Assembly (NCBI RefSeq): GCF_027595985.1 | Contig: NC_073312.1 | Location: 12,715,995-12,779,994 of the forward strand | DNA from: Sorex araneus | Taxonomy: Eukaryota > Chordata > Mammalia > Eulipotyphla > Soricidae | Direction of reading: 5' to 3' | Length of the DNA stretch: 64,000 nucleotides | Shown here: one piece after another, positions 1-9,106 of the stretch | How the letters are laid out: each line of letters starts with the position of its first letter | How positions within the stretch are numbered: the first letter of the stretch is position 1 | The notes under the pieces: generated by a model | Told to the model about the DNA's origin: nothing | Database searches by the model: none | Seen by the model: only the letters and a program-made list of their open reading frames with translations | Made by a program: the position numbers and the translations under genes

Positions 1-690
1 CCTGGCCAGGCGTTGCCGTAGCATCGCTGGCCCTGCAGGGGTTTCGGTTTCTCCGTTGGACTGGAATGCGTCTTCTCCACGTTGAGATCCAAACTCAGTG
101 TTTGTTGTGACTTCCTAGCAGCCTTACCGGACAGAAAACTGCTTGTAGGCCCTGAGAACAGTAAGAAACCGCCACTCGGATGCTGAGAAGATTCCCGGCC
201 CTCGGCCAGCGAGCAGCAAAGCCGGGGTTCCCCACGGGCGTCCCTCTGCCCTTTTCCTCCACGTGCCAGCCGGGGGCTTCCCTGAGAGCAAGGACTGTGT
301 CTCCCACGTCCTACTCCTCCCAGGTGCCCACTGCACAAGAGTTGTGAGACCAGCCACCACCTCCAGCGTGACTGCTACGATTAGCAGCCAGCTTCCCCAC
401 GTTTCAGTCTGTCCGTCTGAAAACGTGGACAAAATGGTATCTTCCCCATACAGGGTAGTTGCTGCATCCCAATGCTGGCTAAACCCAACACAGTGCCTCA
501 ACTCATAGCAACTTGTCCAGAAACTCTGTGATCGTCATTAAAAGTAACTCAGCAGAGAGAGCAAAATGGACTGAGTGCATTCTTTGAGCATGGGCCACCC
601 AAGCTCAGTTCTCTCACTCCGTGGGCACCCCAACACCATCAGGAGTGACTCGTAGGCACCATTGGCGATGGCCCCCAAACAAGAGTAAAC
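1..690. other. Gene-free, repeat-poor sequence
   Basis: No exon-like structure, RNA gene or recognisable repeat is visible. The open frames on both strands here are short and overlap each other in different frames, with no recognisable domain. Base composition is mixed. Confidence 0.5.
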
Positions 691-845
691 TGGGCTGGGG
701 AGACAGCTCTGTGGGAGCAAGCGTGCCTTGCTTGTATGAGACCAGGTTCCATCTCCCTCTCCCCAAGAGAGTAACCGCTCCCGTGTGAGGACCCCATAAG
801 GTACCTGAGTCAGGAATGAATACCCACTCTGGCTCAATCCAACCA
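691..845 (+). repeat. Degenerate tRNA-derived SINE
   Basis: The stretch reads GCTGGGGAGACAGCTCTGTGGG, then CCTTGCTTGTATGAGACCAGGTTCCATCTCC, which keeps the order of the SINE head: GGGGCTGGAG, a box-A-like segment, CCTTGCATG, and a box-B-like GGTTC. The remainder is too diverged to align by eye. It would be an old copy of the shrew-type SINE described at 5811. Confidence 0.4.
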
Positions 846-1077
846 CTGGGAGCAACGAAAACAGGCCATCAGGAAGGAGAGTTAGTAGTACCTGCACCAG
901 GCCTAGAGCCGTTTTTTAACGGCATATTCATTTCAGAACTTCCCTTGGGGCTTTTCCTCTCTAGCCTTCGTGTTAAGACTCCAACTTTTCAGATTTCTTT
1001 TACTGGTCAGCGCTGCTTCTTGACGGTTTCCATAAAAGCCATCTCTGTGCAATAACCATCAAGGTGGAGGTGCCCTG

Positions 1078-1262
1078 CGGATGTGCTAATTAACAACAGC
1101 TGCACCGCAAGAGCTGCCCCGCGCCACTCAGAGCAAACTATAGCATCAGGCTACCTTGATTCGAGTTCCGGCAATGTCAGTAATTAGCCGTGGAACAAGT
1201 GACAATTTGCATGGCGTCTCTAAGCCCTGAATTCTATTGATAGAAACTGGAAATAATAATCA
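1078..1262. promoter_or_regulatory. Candidate conserved regulatory element
   Basis: This repeat-free block packs several textbook transcription-factor words into about 180 bp. They are TAATTA (homeodomain) next to CAGCTG (E-box) near 1088-1101, a second TAATTA-type word in GTCAGTAATTAGCC near 1180, ATTTGCAT (octamer-like) near 1205, and ATTGAT near 1237. No open frame or splice structure explains it. The regulatory call is inference from motif density; conservation in other mammals would decide it. Confidence 0.3.
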
Positions 1263-2129
1263 TCCCTATCTCCAGCGTTCCGGAGAGTTCTCTCGTGTTG
1301 AACAGGACCCAGCGTGGTCGGAAAGGCGCACTGGACATAAGCTTTTGCTCATCGGGTTGCTACCATGCAACTGAGACCCGCGTTGGCCCAGCACTGTAAG
1401 CATGGCCCATGGCTCATTTCCGGCCACTCACAGGCCTCCTATTTTGTACCCACAGACATGGTCTAGAGAGTCTGAGCATCTTATTCTCCATCTGCCTGCT
1501 AGTAATGGTGGGGCTGGGATTTGGATAAGGGCCACTGCATCCCTCCCCCCCCTCCTCCCCATTGCACCCCTGGGCACCGTGACCAGCCACAGAGACAGAT
1601 AACACCAAGGGACACACTCAAAGGTGTATCTTGCTTGGGGCTCGCCTATTCCTGGGGTGGGGGGCAGAGGGCCCCCTATGCCCTGGGTAGGGAGACTGTC
1701 TCTTACCTGCTTGAGGAATAGCTGAAACTCAAGATGGCTTTGGTTCCAGAAGGATCTTTTCAGTGGTATGACCCAGTCACAAGCATCTAAAGCCACAAAT
1801 GCTGACTGCTCTCTGCTCTGGGGGGGCGGGGTGAGGGGGATTGAATTGTGGGGGCGTTTTTCAGCCCCCCTTTCCCATTGCCTAGGGCTGGAGAGGTCTC
1901 CTCTCTCTCCCAGCAAAGGCAAACAGCCTGCCTGGGTGTGTCTCCGGCCCTGCCCTGCTGGCCGAGGCCCATTGTTGGCCGGAAAGCTCTGGGAAGGGTG
2001 GGGACTTGACGCTGGCAGCCTTTGAGAGGCCCCGGGTGGCCGAGGGGTGCCTAGTGCCCAAAGCTGGGGGGTGGAGGGACCTCCCTCATCCCAACTCGGA
2101 GGACCTGCCACCACACCTTCCATCCCTTT

Positions 2130-2400
2130 CTCTGGCACAGGAGCGGGGGCGGCTGTGGCCAGGGGGAGCTCGGGAAGAGGGTGGAAGAGGATTTTTATTT
2201 TGCTTTCCAATCTCAGCTGGATAAAAAAGCTCTCCTCTGGGGGCGGCCATTGTCCCAAGCACAATAGCCATCCCTGAGGAGGCTTTTCTGTGTTTATTTG
2301 TACCCCCCCCCCCATCCCCTGCTGTGGCCTCTTAACTCAACCCTTCCCTTCAGATAAAAAAGAAAAGTTGGCTTGGATAAAGCTCCCTCCAAAGCCTGAG
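2130..2400. promoter_or_regulatory. Candidate regulatory element with inverted SOX-type pair
   Basis: CCATTGT (2247-2253) and ACAATAG (2261-2267) form an inverted pair of SOX/HMG-type core motifs separated by 7 bp. Nearby are TGTTTATTT (forkhead-like, about 2290-2298), GATAAA words near 2220 and 2352, and TTTTTATTTTGC near 2195. An 11-C homopolymer lies at 2303-2313. The block is not a repeat I recognise. Function is inferred only from motif clustering. Confidence 0.28.
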
Positions 2401-2403
2401 TTG

Positions 2404-2446
2404 TTTTTTTTTTTTCTTCTTCTTCTTCTTCTTTTTTTTTTTTTTC
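2404..2446. repeat. Poly-T / (CTT)n simple repeat
   Basis: A T-run is followed by six CTT units and another long T-run. It encodes only low-complexity frames (poly-Phe/Leu on one strand, poly-Lys/Glu on the other), which should not be read as protein. Confidence 0.9.
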
Positions 2447-3113
2447 TGTTTTGCTTTTTGCCTGTTTGGAGGGTGGGTCCTTCCAGAACATTCTAAGGGC
2501 CCCAAGGCAGGGCAGAGCTTGGGAATTCAGCTCGGGGTGTGAGAGTCCAGATGTTCAGAAGATGTTGGTGGTGTGTGGCCGGCAGCAGGGGATCTTTGGG
2601 GGCGTTGGTGGGCACTTGAATCTAGCACTGGGGGGAACCCCCAACTGGCCAACGGAGCCCTCACACCCTCCCGTTATACCCAGAGGCTTCCTCCCTCCTG
2701 AGCCCACCGCCGCTGCTCTTAGGGTCTCTGCATTAAACAAGGTTTTCTAACAATTTGCCCAAAGGACCGTGTTTGCACAGACAAATACCAGCCTTTCTCA
2801 GCAAGGTGGAGCCAGGCCATCAATAACATTTTGTTCCAGGCTGGAAGGACGCTGGCCCAGAGAGAGTGGGTTCTTGTATTCCTGCGATTGTCCCCACACA
2901 CAGCCTTGTGAACAGTCAGAAGGTGTTGATGGCGCAGCCCCATCAGATAGCAGCAAGAGGCCACCAGGCCCTCTGGACTTGGGTTCTGTTATTATTTTTT
3001 TTTTTTTAAAGAATGAACAACTCCTCCCCTCCTGCACATAAAAACAAGGCATTCCCGGCAACTCAATCAATCAATGACTAGCATGGATTAGTCCTTTCAG
3101 TTTTACTTTCTTA

Positions 3114-3281
3114 TTTGGTTTGAAGGCCTCACCCAGCGATACTCAGGGTTTGCTCCTGGCTCTACACTCAGGGATCACTCCTGGTGATGCTCGGGGGATC
3201 GTATGCAGTGCCAGCGTTTGGACCCGGGTCAGCCAAGAGCAAGATAAAAGCCCTACGGGGTGCACTATCTTCTTGGCCCAG
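3114..3281 (-). repeat. tRNA-derived SINE, minus strand, diverged
   Basis: Reading the minus strand gives the tRNA head near 3281 and the tail near 3120. On the plus strand the order is CACCCAGCGATACTCAGGG, CTCCTGGCTCTACACTCAGG, GGTGATGCTCGGGGGATC, GACCCGGGTCAGCC and CTTGGCCC. The box-B complement is altered (GTTTGGACCCGGG), so this is an older copy than those at 5811 or 17150. Confidence 0.8.
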
Positions 3282-3689
3282 TAGTCGTTATTTTCATTAA
3301 CTGGCTTCCACAGAATTCATCACTTTTGTGCCACATGGCCTGTGAGCCTATGAAGCAAGACACACATAACCAGGCAGAGGCATCCGGGAATATAATTCAG
3401 GTCGACCGCCACGCGGAGTCCCAAGAGGTGTTACTAGGGTGCAGGGCTGAGGGAGTAAAAGGATCAGGTCGGACAGTGCTTGAGGCTGCATTATTTATGG
3501 TGACAGTGGGATGGCTCTGAAGTCTAACCCTCAGGCTCTGATAGCCGGGGCCAGTCCCCAGCAGTATGAGGTGGGCTATTGCCCTGAGCCCTCACCTCTT
3601 GGTTTTTCATTGTCACCAAGTGGTTGTTCTCGTTCACTTGTTCCCCTCAAAGTCACAACATGGTGGCTTCACACACATGGGTTCTGTTT

Positions 3690-3862
3690 GGCTCAAAACA
3701 AGCTGTGGAGGGTGGAGGAATTGTTGCCCTCGAGATAAAACAAAAAGGTTGTCTGACTTGTCCAAGCTCGCTGAGGGAACAGTGGGAGGGGCAGAGGTGT
3801 CATCCCGGCTTGAATTCCACACTCAGGATGCCCCGTTCACAAAGAGATTCTGGTCCGGTAGT
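3690..3862 (+). repeat. MIR (ancient tRNA-derived SINE) fragment
   Basis: The core reads GGTTGTCTGACTTGTCCAAG, then AGAGGTGTCATCCCGGCTTGAATTC. This matches the familiar MIR segment (tgcccaaggtcacacagc...ggattcgaaccc) in order and spacing. It is a pan-mammalian fossil and marks old, non-coding DNA. Confidence 0.55.
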
Positions 3863-3984
3863 TCTGGGGTGGGAAGCTGGATATTAAAGCTCAAATTGAA
3901 AATCCCTCAAGTGATTTGCATGACCAAGCTCGGTAGCCCCTACCACACACGGGTTGGTCTCAGGTCCAGCGGGAACTGGCTCTC

Positions 3985-4181
3985 TGACCCAACAGGGTCA
4001 GCAGGGAGGGCGCTCGCTTTACACAAGGGCTGACCTGGGTTCAAGCCTCGGTATCCCATATGGTCCCCTGAGCACTGCCAGGAGTGGTTCCTGAGTGCAG
4101 AGCCAGGAATAACTCCCGAATATTGCTGGGTGTGGCCCCATAACTATGGAAAAAAAGAACAAAAAACAAAGCAAAAACAAT
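3985..4181 (+). repeat. tRNA-derived SINE, plus strand
   Basis: Landmarks in order are GGCGCTCGC, CTGACCTGGGTTCAAGCC (box B), ATCCCATATGGTCCCCTGAG, CCTGAGTGCAGAGCCAGG and GGGTGTGGCCCC, ending in an A-rich tail (AAAAAAGAACAAAAAACAAAG). Box A is degraded, so the copy is probably transcriptionally dead. Confidence 0.85.
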
Positions 4182-4811
4182 TGTCCTTGGCCGGGCTTTG
4201 TCCCCCACGGACTCCCTTTGTCTTGAGCCCCGCGTCAGGCCCAGGACGCCTGTGATTGCAGAAGGGCTGCAGTGCTCCAGCTCTCTGGGGCACCCTCAGC
4301 ACCTGCCCTTAGCACAGCGGGGCTGCCAGTCCCCTACTCCCGGGGACAGTGCCACCTGCAGCCACAGAGACGTTACTTCCTGTGCCAGCAAAGCACGGAG
4401 GCGGTGTCCATTGAAGAACAGAAGCGTGAGACGAGAAAGAACCACCAGGTATATAGTTGCTTAAAGGCCAAACGATCCACTGGCTCAATCTCCCTCTTGT
4501 CATTCATTCACAGCCTTGACCCCCCAGTATACCCGCTCCCAGTGCTGAAACATGGCATAGAACCTTATTCAGTCAAACCGCATCCACTCAATATCCCAAT
4601 GCTCAGAATTTCTTGGTCTATTGTGTATTAGAACCTGAGTGTCAAAACCCATAGGCCCACCTTAAGCCTAGGGTGATTCTCTGAGACAGTCCCTCCTGGG
4701 AACTTTAGGCACAGTCCTCGGGACTGGCTGGAAGGGGAATAAAGAAAAAGGAAGCCAGGAGTTGAGATTACAAACCTTTTTTTTTTTTTTAAAACATAGA
4801 AGCAGTTGCTT

Positions 4812-4957
4812 TGGGGGCTGAAGCAATAATACAGTGGGGCAGGGCACTAGCCTTACATGCGACTGACCTGGGTCCCATTCCTGACATCCCATCTGGTCCC
4901 CTAAGCCCCATCAGGGGTGATCCCTAAGCACAGAGCCTGCCGTAAGCCCTGGCAGTT
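4812..4957 (+). repeat. tRNA-derived SINE, plus strand, diverged
   Basis: The copy starts GGGGGCTGAAGCAATAATACAGTGGGGCAGGGC and continues through CTTACATGCGACTGACCTGGG, CATCCCATCTGGTCCCC and AAGCACAGAGCC. It lacks a clear A-tail. A poly-T/A junction at 4779-4795 just upstream may be the remains of another insertion. Confidence 0.75.
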
Positions 4958-5033
4958 GCTTTTATCTTTAAACTCTTACCTATGAAAACAACTGCGTGAT
5001 GCTTATAATAATAGTGCCTTCCGTCCTAAGATA

Positions 5034-5405
5034 GGTCCACCCAGAACCTCAGAATGTGACCTCATATGGAATAAGTCTTTGCAGATGTAATCGGGCAAGG
5101 ATTCAGAGATGAGATCACCCTAGATTGGGGTTGAGGAGTGTCTTCATAAGAGTCAGAGCAGTAGACAGAGATACCCAGAGAGAGAAAGGTCGGGGGGGAG
5201 ACAGGCAGGGATTACAGTTGTTTTGCCACAAGGAATGCCAAGAGACTGGAAAAGCATGGAAGGGTTCTCTGGGGGCCCTGAAGTGGGATCACACCTACTC
5301 CACCTTGAGGGTGGACTTCTGGACCCCAGGACTGGAGGAATAAACTTCTGTTGTCCCCAGACGTGCAGTTTGTGGTGAGTTGCTATAGCAGCCCTGGGGG
5401 ACAAT
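5034..5405 (+). repeat. MLT1-type LTR (ERVL-MaLR), solo
   Basis: The sequence follows the mammalian MLT1 LTR order: CCCAGAACCTCAGAATGTGAC, TTTGCAGATGT, GTCTTCATAAGAG, CACAGGAATGCCAAGAG-like text, then AATAAACTTCTGTTGTCC and GTTGCTATAGCAGCCC at the 3' end. The AATAAA near 5340 would be the LTR polyadenylation signal. No internal MaLR sequence or second LTR lies next to it, so it is a solitary LTR left by recombination. The terminal TG...CA is not clear. Confidence 0.75.
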
Positions 5406-5810
5406 CACAACCTTTCCAGAGAAGGCAGGTCTCTGCCTCAGCAGGCTGAGGCACCTGAGCCAGAGTCCTGCCTTGTGCAAAGTCTCAGGGCTCTGTGACA
5501 CCCTCCCAGGTAAGGAGAAACAGGCCTATTTCTCCAATGGGGGCAGGTAAATAGGATCTGACGCCTTCCTTCCTAGAAAAGATTGAACACTTACTTGGCT
5601 GGTAACTGATTGAATTGCCTGTTAGGCCTCACTCGTCCAACTTCCTTGAATGGTTTGGGGTGGGATGGGGAGTTGGAGGCCTGACCTAAGCACAGCCCAC
5701 TTGGGGGTGGAGCCTCTGGGCAGAGCAAACCCAGCAGCTAATTGGGTGGTGGCAGATCTCCTCCTCCTTTCAGGGACTCTGCGGTTCCTTAGGCTGAAGG
5801 CTGACCCTGG

Positions 5811-5991
5811 TGGGGCTTGAGCAATAGAACAGCGGGTAGGGCGTTTGTCTTGTACTCGGCCGACCCGGGTTCGATTCCCAGCATTCCATATGGTCCCCTG
5901 AGCACCGCCAGGGGTAATTCCTGAGTGCAGAGCCAGGAGTGACCCCTGTGCATCGCCGGGTGTGACCCAAAAAGAAAAAAAAAGAAAAAAA
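5811..5991 (+). repeat. tRNA-derived SINE (shrew-type), near full length
   Basis: One of the best copies. It runs from GGGGCTTGAGCAATAGAACAGCGGGTAGGGCG (head, box-A region) through CGACCCGGGTTCGATTCCC (intact box B) and CATATGGTCCCCTGAGCACC to CCTGAGTGCAGAGCCAGG, GGTGTGACCCAAAAAG and an A-rich tail. The head resembles a tRNA-Ala(TGC)-like gene in which CTTGCA sits at the anticodon position; that parentage is inference. Pol III transcription would start at the 5' end. I believe the family is specific to shrews. Confidence 0.95.
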
Positions 5992-6104
5992 TGTGGAGCA
6001 TGCACTGGTGTCATGATCCACCGTTTTAAAGAGCATTCGGGGCCAAAGATCAGCAAATTCACCTTCTCCTAGTAGACTATTAGATGTCCCCTGTGTAGCG
6101 CCCT

Positions 6105-6245
6105 CAGACTGACGCCGCTAATCAGGAATGTGACCTGGACACGTTATTCCTGCCTCTGCCTCTTCCTCTCCAAAAAGAGCGGAAGACCCATGCTTATCTC
6201 AGAGAGTTGTTGAGGGTTAACTGAGTTCTTGCATGAGATGTGGTC
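6105..6245 (+). repeat. MIR fragment
   Basis: The segment CTGCCTCTTCCTCTCC..., then GACCCATGCTTATCTCAGAGAGTTGTTGAGGGTTAACTGAG, matches the MIR 3' half (cctcatagagttgttgtgaggattaaatgag). It is strongly diverged, as expected for this age class. Confidence 0.55.
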
Positions 6246-6461
6246 GAACCGGGCCAACCCCCAACCAGAATCGATCTCTTCTTTCAAAACTAACAAAATG
6301 CATCTCTCTGGAAAAAGGCAATTGGGAAAGTGCAGTCTCCTGGGGACACACATATGCACTTTTTCGGAACCAAAGGCCTTTGTTGCTATGGCCCCAGCTA
6401 CAGAGGATTCCTTCTTTCCCTGGGACAGGTTGATAGTGGCCCTTCCTGTCAGAATAGCAAA

Positions 6462-6482
6462 GCATGCTGGGTCTTGTAGTTT
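6462..6482 (-). promoter_or_regulatory. ZNF143/SBS-like motif
   Basis: GCATGCTGGGTCTTGTAGTT is, on the minus strand, close to the ZNF143 (Staf) binding consensus ACTACAATTCCCAGCATGC, with one clear departure. A second, closer match lies at 16957. There is no CpG island here, so a promoter role is unlikely; looping or a fossil repeat are alternatives. Confidence 0.35.
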
Positions 6483-6537
6483 GATGATGACACATATGTG
6501 GGAACTCTTTAGCTTACTAAAATAATCTAAATATAAT

Positions 6538-6563
6538 TTAGCTTATATTATATTATAAGCTAA
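6538..6563. repeat. AT-rich perfect inverted repeat
   Basis: TTAGCTTATA (6538-6547) and TATAAGCTAA (6554-6563) are perfect 10-bp inverted arms around a 6-nt AT loop. It sits immediately before a short ATC-repeat tract. It could be a cruciform-prone site or the remains of an AT microsatellite. Confidence 0.7.
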
Positions 6564-6569
6564 TATATT

Positions 6570-6815
6570 ATGTTATTTAATATCATCATCATCATTATCA
6601 TCATCATCCCATTGATCGTTAAATATCTCAAGTGGTCTCAGTAATGTCTCCATTCGTCCTAGCCCTGAGATTTTAGGAGCCTCTCTTTACTCGTCCTTCC
6701 CAACAATGCCACATTGGAGGCTCTTTCAGGGTCAGAGGAATGAGACCCAGCATTGTTACTGGTTTTGGCATAAAAATACACCATGGGGAGTTTTTGAGGC
6801 TCTCCCATAATTAAT
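6570..6815 (-). repeat. Unclassified interspersed repeat (tail shared with the second SINE type)
   Basis: After an ATC/ATT tract (about 6582-6608) the order is CCCATTGATCG, AGTAATGTCTCCATTCGTCC, CTCGTCCTTCCCAAC, GGAGGCTCTTTCAGGGTCAG, GAATGAGACCCAGCATTG, TTACTGGTTTTGGCATA, then CACCATGGGGAG. The reverse complement of the same words occurs at 11880-12110. The GGCATA...ACCATGGGGAG end resembles the tail of the SINE at 6834. I do not know a name for it. Confidence 0.7.
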
Positions 6816-6832
6816 TATATTAAATTCTACAT

Positions 6833-7085
6833 TGGGCTGGAGTGATAGCACAGTGGTAGGGCATTCGCCTTGCACGCGGCCAACCCGTGTTCGATTCCTT
6901 CGCCCCTCTCAGAGAGCCCGGCAAGCTACCGAGAGTATCTCGCCCGCACAGCAGAGCTTGGCAAGCTACCCGTGGTGTATTTGATATGCCAAAAAACAGT
7001 AACAATAAGTCTCACAATGAGAGACGCTACTGGTGCCCGCTCGAGCAACTTGATGAGCAACAGGATGACAGTGACAGTGACAAAT
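6833..7085 (+). repeat. Second SINE type: same tRNA head, different 160-bp tail
   Basis: The head (GGGCTGGAGTGATAGCACAG...CCGTGTTCGATTCC) matches the common SINE. After box B it switches to TTCGCCCCTCTCAGAGAGCCCGG, CAAGCTACCGAGAGTATC, GGCAAGCTACCCGTGG, TTTGATATGCCAAAAAACAG, AAGTCTCACAATG, GGTGCCCGCTCGAGCAA and GATGAGCAACAGGATGACAGTG. Further copies are at 12951, 40571 and 43416. It lacks a poly(A) tail and ends in a GACAGTGA-type repeat. Confidence 0.9.
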
Positions 7086-8377
7086 TCTACATTAAATATG
7101 TAAGATTAAAGTTTAAGGTGGGTATAGTAACGATAAAGGGAGCAGAACATGATCAGTATTCTTATTAGTTTGATTAGTATTCCGTAGTGGATATCATCAC
7201 AACAGAGAAAAACAACCCACACATTTGTAAATTTTAAACTTGAGTGGACATGCCCGTGTCCTGGCTTATTAACAGTGCAGAATCCCAGACCCTACTGTTA
7301 GTGGGGACCCCGCAGGTGGGAGCGGGATCCAGCCACTGTCTCCACAGGTCCTGGGTGCATGTGAGGGAGAGAAAGGAAGGGAGAAGAACAGAAGGATGAT
7401 TAAGGATACCCTACTGTGATCCTGGAGCCAGGGTCACAAACCATTATTTTATTTGATTGTTGTGGGGGCCTTGAGGCAGGCAGCAATAGGTGGGAACTTA
7501 TTGATGCCGGGGTCCCTTTGGACCTTACCTCTGCTCTCCAGGGTGCCCTGCTACTTAGAACTCATTGCCAGCTCTGCAAAGGACAGTTTTCAAAAATACA
7601 GTCAAAATGTGGCTGTTTGTTAGAAAGATGAAGTTAGTTTGAATTAATTACAAGGAAGGGGCTGTGTTTACTTTAAAATTAAAGCTGAAACCTTGACCTT
7701 TCATTTCCAGGCTCTATGACTGGTTTCGTTCAAACAATACAGAATGCCAATGTCATAAAGTTTAGTTTAATGGCCTTTTCCTGTGCCCACACTGCATAGC
7801 GCAAAGCCTTACGCTCACCATTTCTCGATTGATACGTTTTTAAAAGCGGGGGGGGGGGGAAGAACTATGATTTAAGTAGATGTGTTCCAGTGTGGGACAA
7901 ATGCTCCAGCCACGCATTGACATTCTTTAAAACTCTTTCCAGAGATGGGTTTGTCCTTCCTTAGTCACGTGACTCCTTGATCACACTCCTTGTCCCGCCA
8001 ACACCACCCCACAGACCCTTTTTCTGGACACAGCCCTGTCCCCAGTTCCTATTGCTCTGTCCCAGAGACGGCCTCTCCTTGTCCCCGTAACCCATCCTAG
8101 ACAGACATGCAGGGGACCAAAGGCGTCTCTCAGCTCCTTTTCTTGGTGTCCTGATGCCCAAGGAGGTCAGGAGAGGGCACTGTCGCAAGGTTGGGGGTGA
8201 GGGGCACACGCTTGGTCCAGGACCACCCCAGCATATTAGAAGGTGCAAGAGGTCCAATGCTTGGCCTCACATACGCAAGGCAGGGAGGGGTCTTCTAAGA
8301 TAGTCACCTCCCCAAACCCCTGAAGTAGAGGCCATTCTCTTTTGGGAGGGCGGGAGGTAGTTATTTAGTTTTGGTTT
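7086..8377. other. Gene-free stretch, part possibly regulatory
   Basis: No exon or repeat was recognised. A 12-G homopolymer lies at about 7848-7859. The subsegment 7615-7842 is repeat-free and AT-rich, with words such as TTAATTA, TGACCTTTCA and TTTAATGGCC, and could be a non-coding conserved element. Nothing proves that. From 7960 on the sequence is GC-rich and featureless to the eye. Confidence 0.35.
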
Positions 8378-8548
8378 TTGTCTTGTTTTTTGTTTTTTTT
8401 TAATTTGTTTTTTGGGTCATACCTGATGGTGCTCAGGGATTACTCCTGGCTCTGCACTCAGATATCACTCCTAGCGTTGCTCAGGGGACCGTGTGGGATG
8501 CCGGGGATTGAACCCAGGTCAGCCATATGCAAGGCAAATCCCTCAAAG
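8378..8548 (-). repeat. tRNA-derived SINE, minus strand
   Basis: A T-rich tract (complement of the A-tail) is followed by TTTTTTGGGTCATACCTGATGG, GTGCTCAGGGATTACTCCTGGC, TCTGCACTCAG, GTTGCTCAGGGGACC and GGGATTGAACCCAGGTCAGCC. The last 40 bp of the head are missing or diverged after GCAAGGCAAATCCCT. Confidence 0.88.
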
Positions 8549-8685
8549 CCTGATGATAGGGAGACTCTAGGCATTTCTGAGGATGGGGACGTGGGGGTCT
8601 CGTTTCCCAGTTTGCAGTCTTTCTGCTCCAGTCCCCTTCCTTCTCCTCAGGGAGCCGGAGAAGGGACATGACCCAAGAGTGTATG

Positions 8686-8713
8686 TTGGGGGAGGGGGAG
8701 GGGGAGGGGGGAA
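8686..8713. repeat. (GGGGGA)n simple repeat
   Basis: Four to five G-rich hexamer-like units (GGGGGAGGGGGAGGGGGAGG). G4-prone on the plus strand. Confidence 0.8.
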
Positions 8714-8949
8714 CAAAGTGCAGTTAGAGGGAAGAGTGGAGAGGTCGCCCTGAAAGCGTGACCCTTTGGCTTCCACTTGGGGGTGTGGGGGGCCGCAGCC
8801 TTCCCCACAGTTGGGGGCCATCCCCTCTTCCCTCCTGACTCGGACCTTCCCAGCTCTCTGAGAGCACAAGGGAGGCTGGCACCTCTCTGCATGCCTCACT
8901 GCGAGGGCCGTACAACAGAGAGGTGGCCACCTGGAGCAGAGAGCTTTCT

Positions 8950-9028
8950 GGGCCTCCTGGCAGAGCCTGGACAGCTGGCACAGAGTAGATGCACAGTCGC
9001 AAGTCCGTGTCTGTTGACTGACTAAATG
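8950..9028 (+). repeat. MIR 3'-end fragment
   Basis: AGCTGGCACAGAGTAGATGCACAG... followed by GTTGACTGACTAAATGGG matches the MIR 3' end (ctggcacagagtaggcactcaataaatgtttgttgaatgaatg). It abuts the small minisatellite at 9029. Confidence 0.6.
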
Positions 9029-9106
9029 GGCTCGTGGCCTTCATTCTCTGGGCCTTCATTCTCCGGAGGTCGGCCTTCATTCTCAGGGCAACCTCCATTC
9101 TAACAT
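9029..9106. repeat. Short minisatellite, unit GGCCTTCATTCTC
   Basis: GGCCTTCATTCTC occurs at about 9037, 9051 and 9072, each followed by a variable 3-8 bp spacer, and a fourth, decayed copy (ACCTCCATTCTAAC) lies near 9090. Translated it gives repeating Ala-Phe-Ile-Leu, a by-product rather than a protein. Confidence 0.8.

Noticed and set aside
1428..2315. 295-codon minus-strand frame
   Set aside because: Pro/Gly/Ser-rich without a domain, and it overlaps several plus-strand frames.
5840..5880. tRNA-gene-like segments with boxes A and B in many places
   Set aside because: All lie in SINE heads: they lack a tRNA 3' acceptor arm and are followed by the SINE body and A-tail. They should not be annotated as tRNA genes.
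5622..6062. Recurrent minus-strand peptides containing GHTRRCTGVTPGSALRNYPW-type text
   Set aside because: The same peptide recurs wherever a SINE occurs because it is the translated SINE body in antisense; it is not a protein family.
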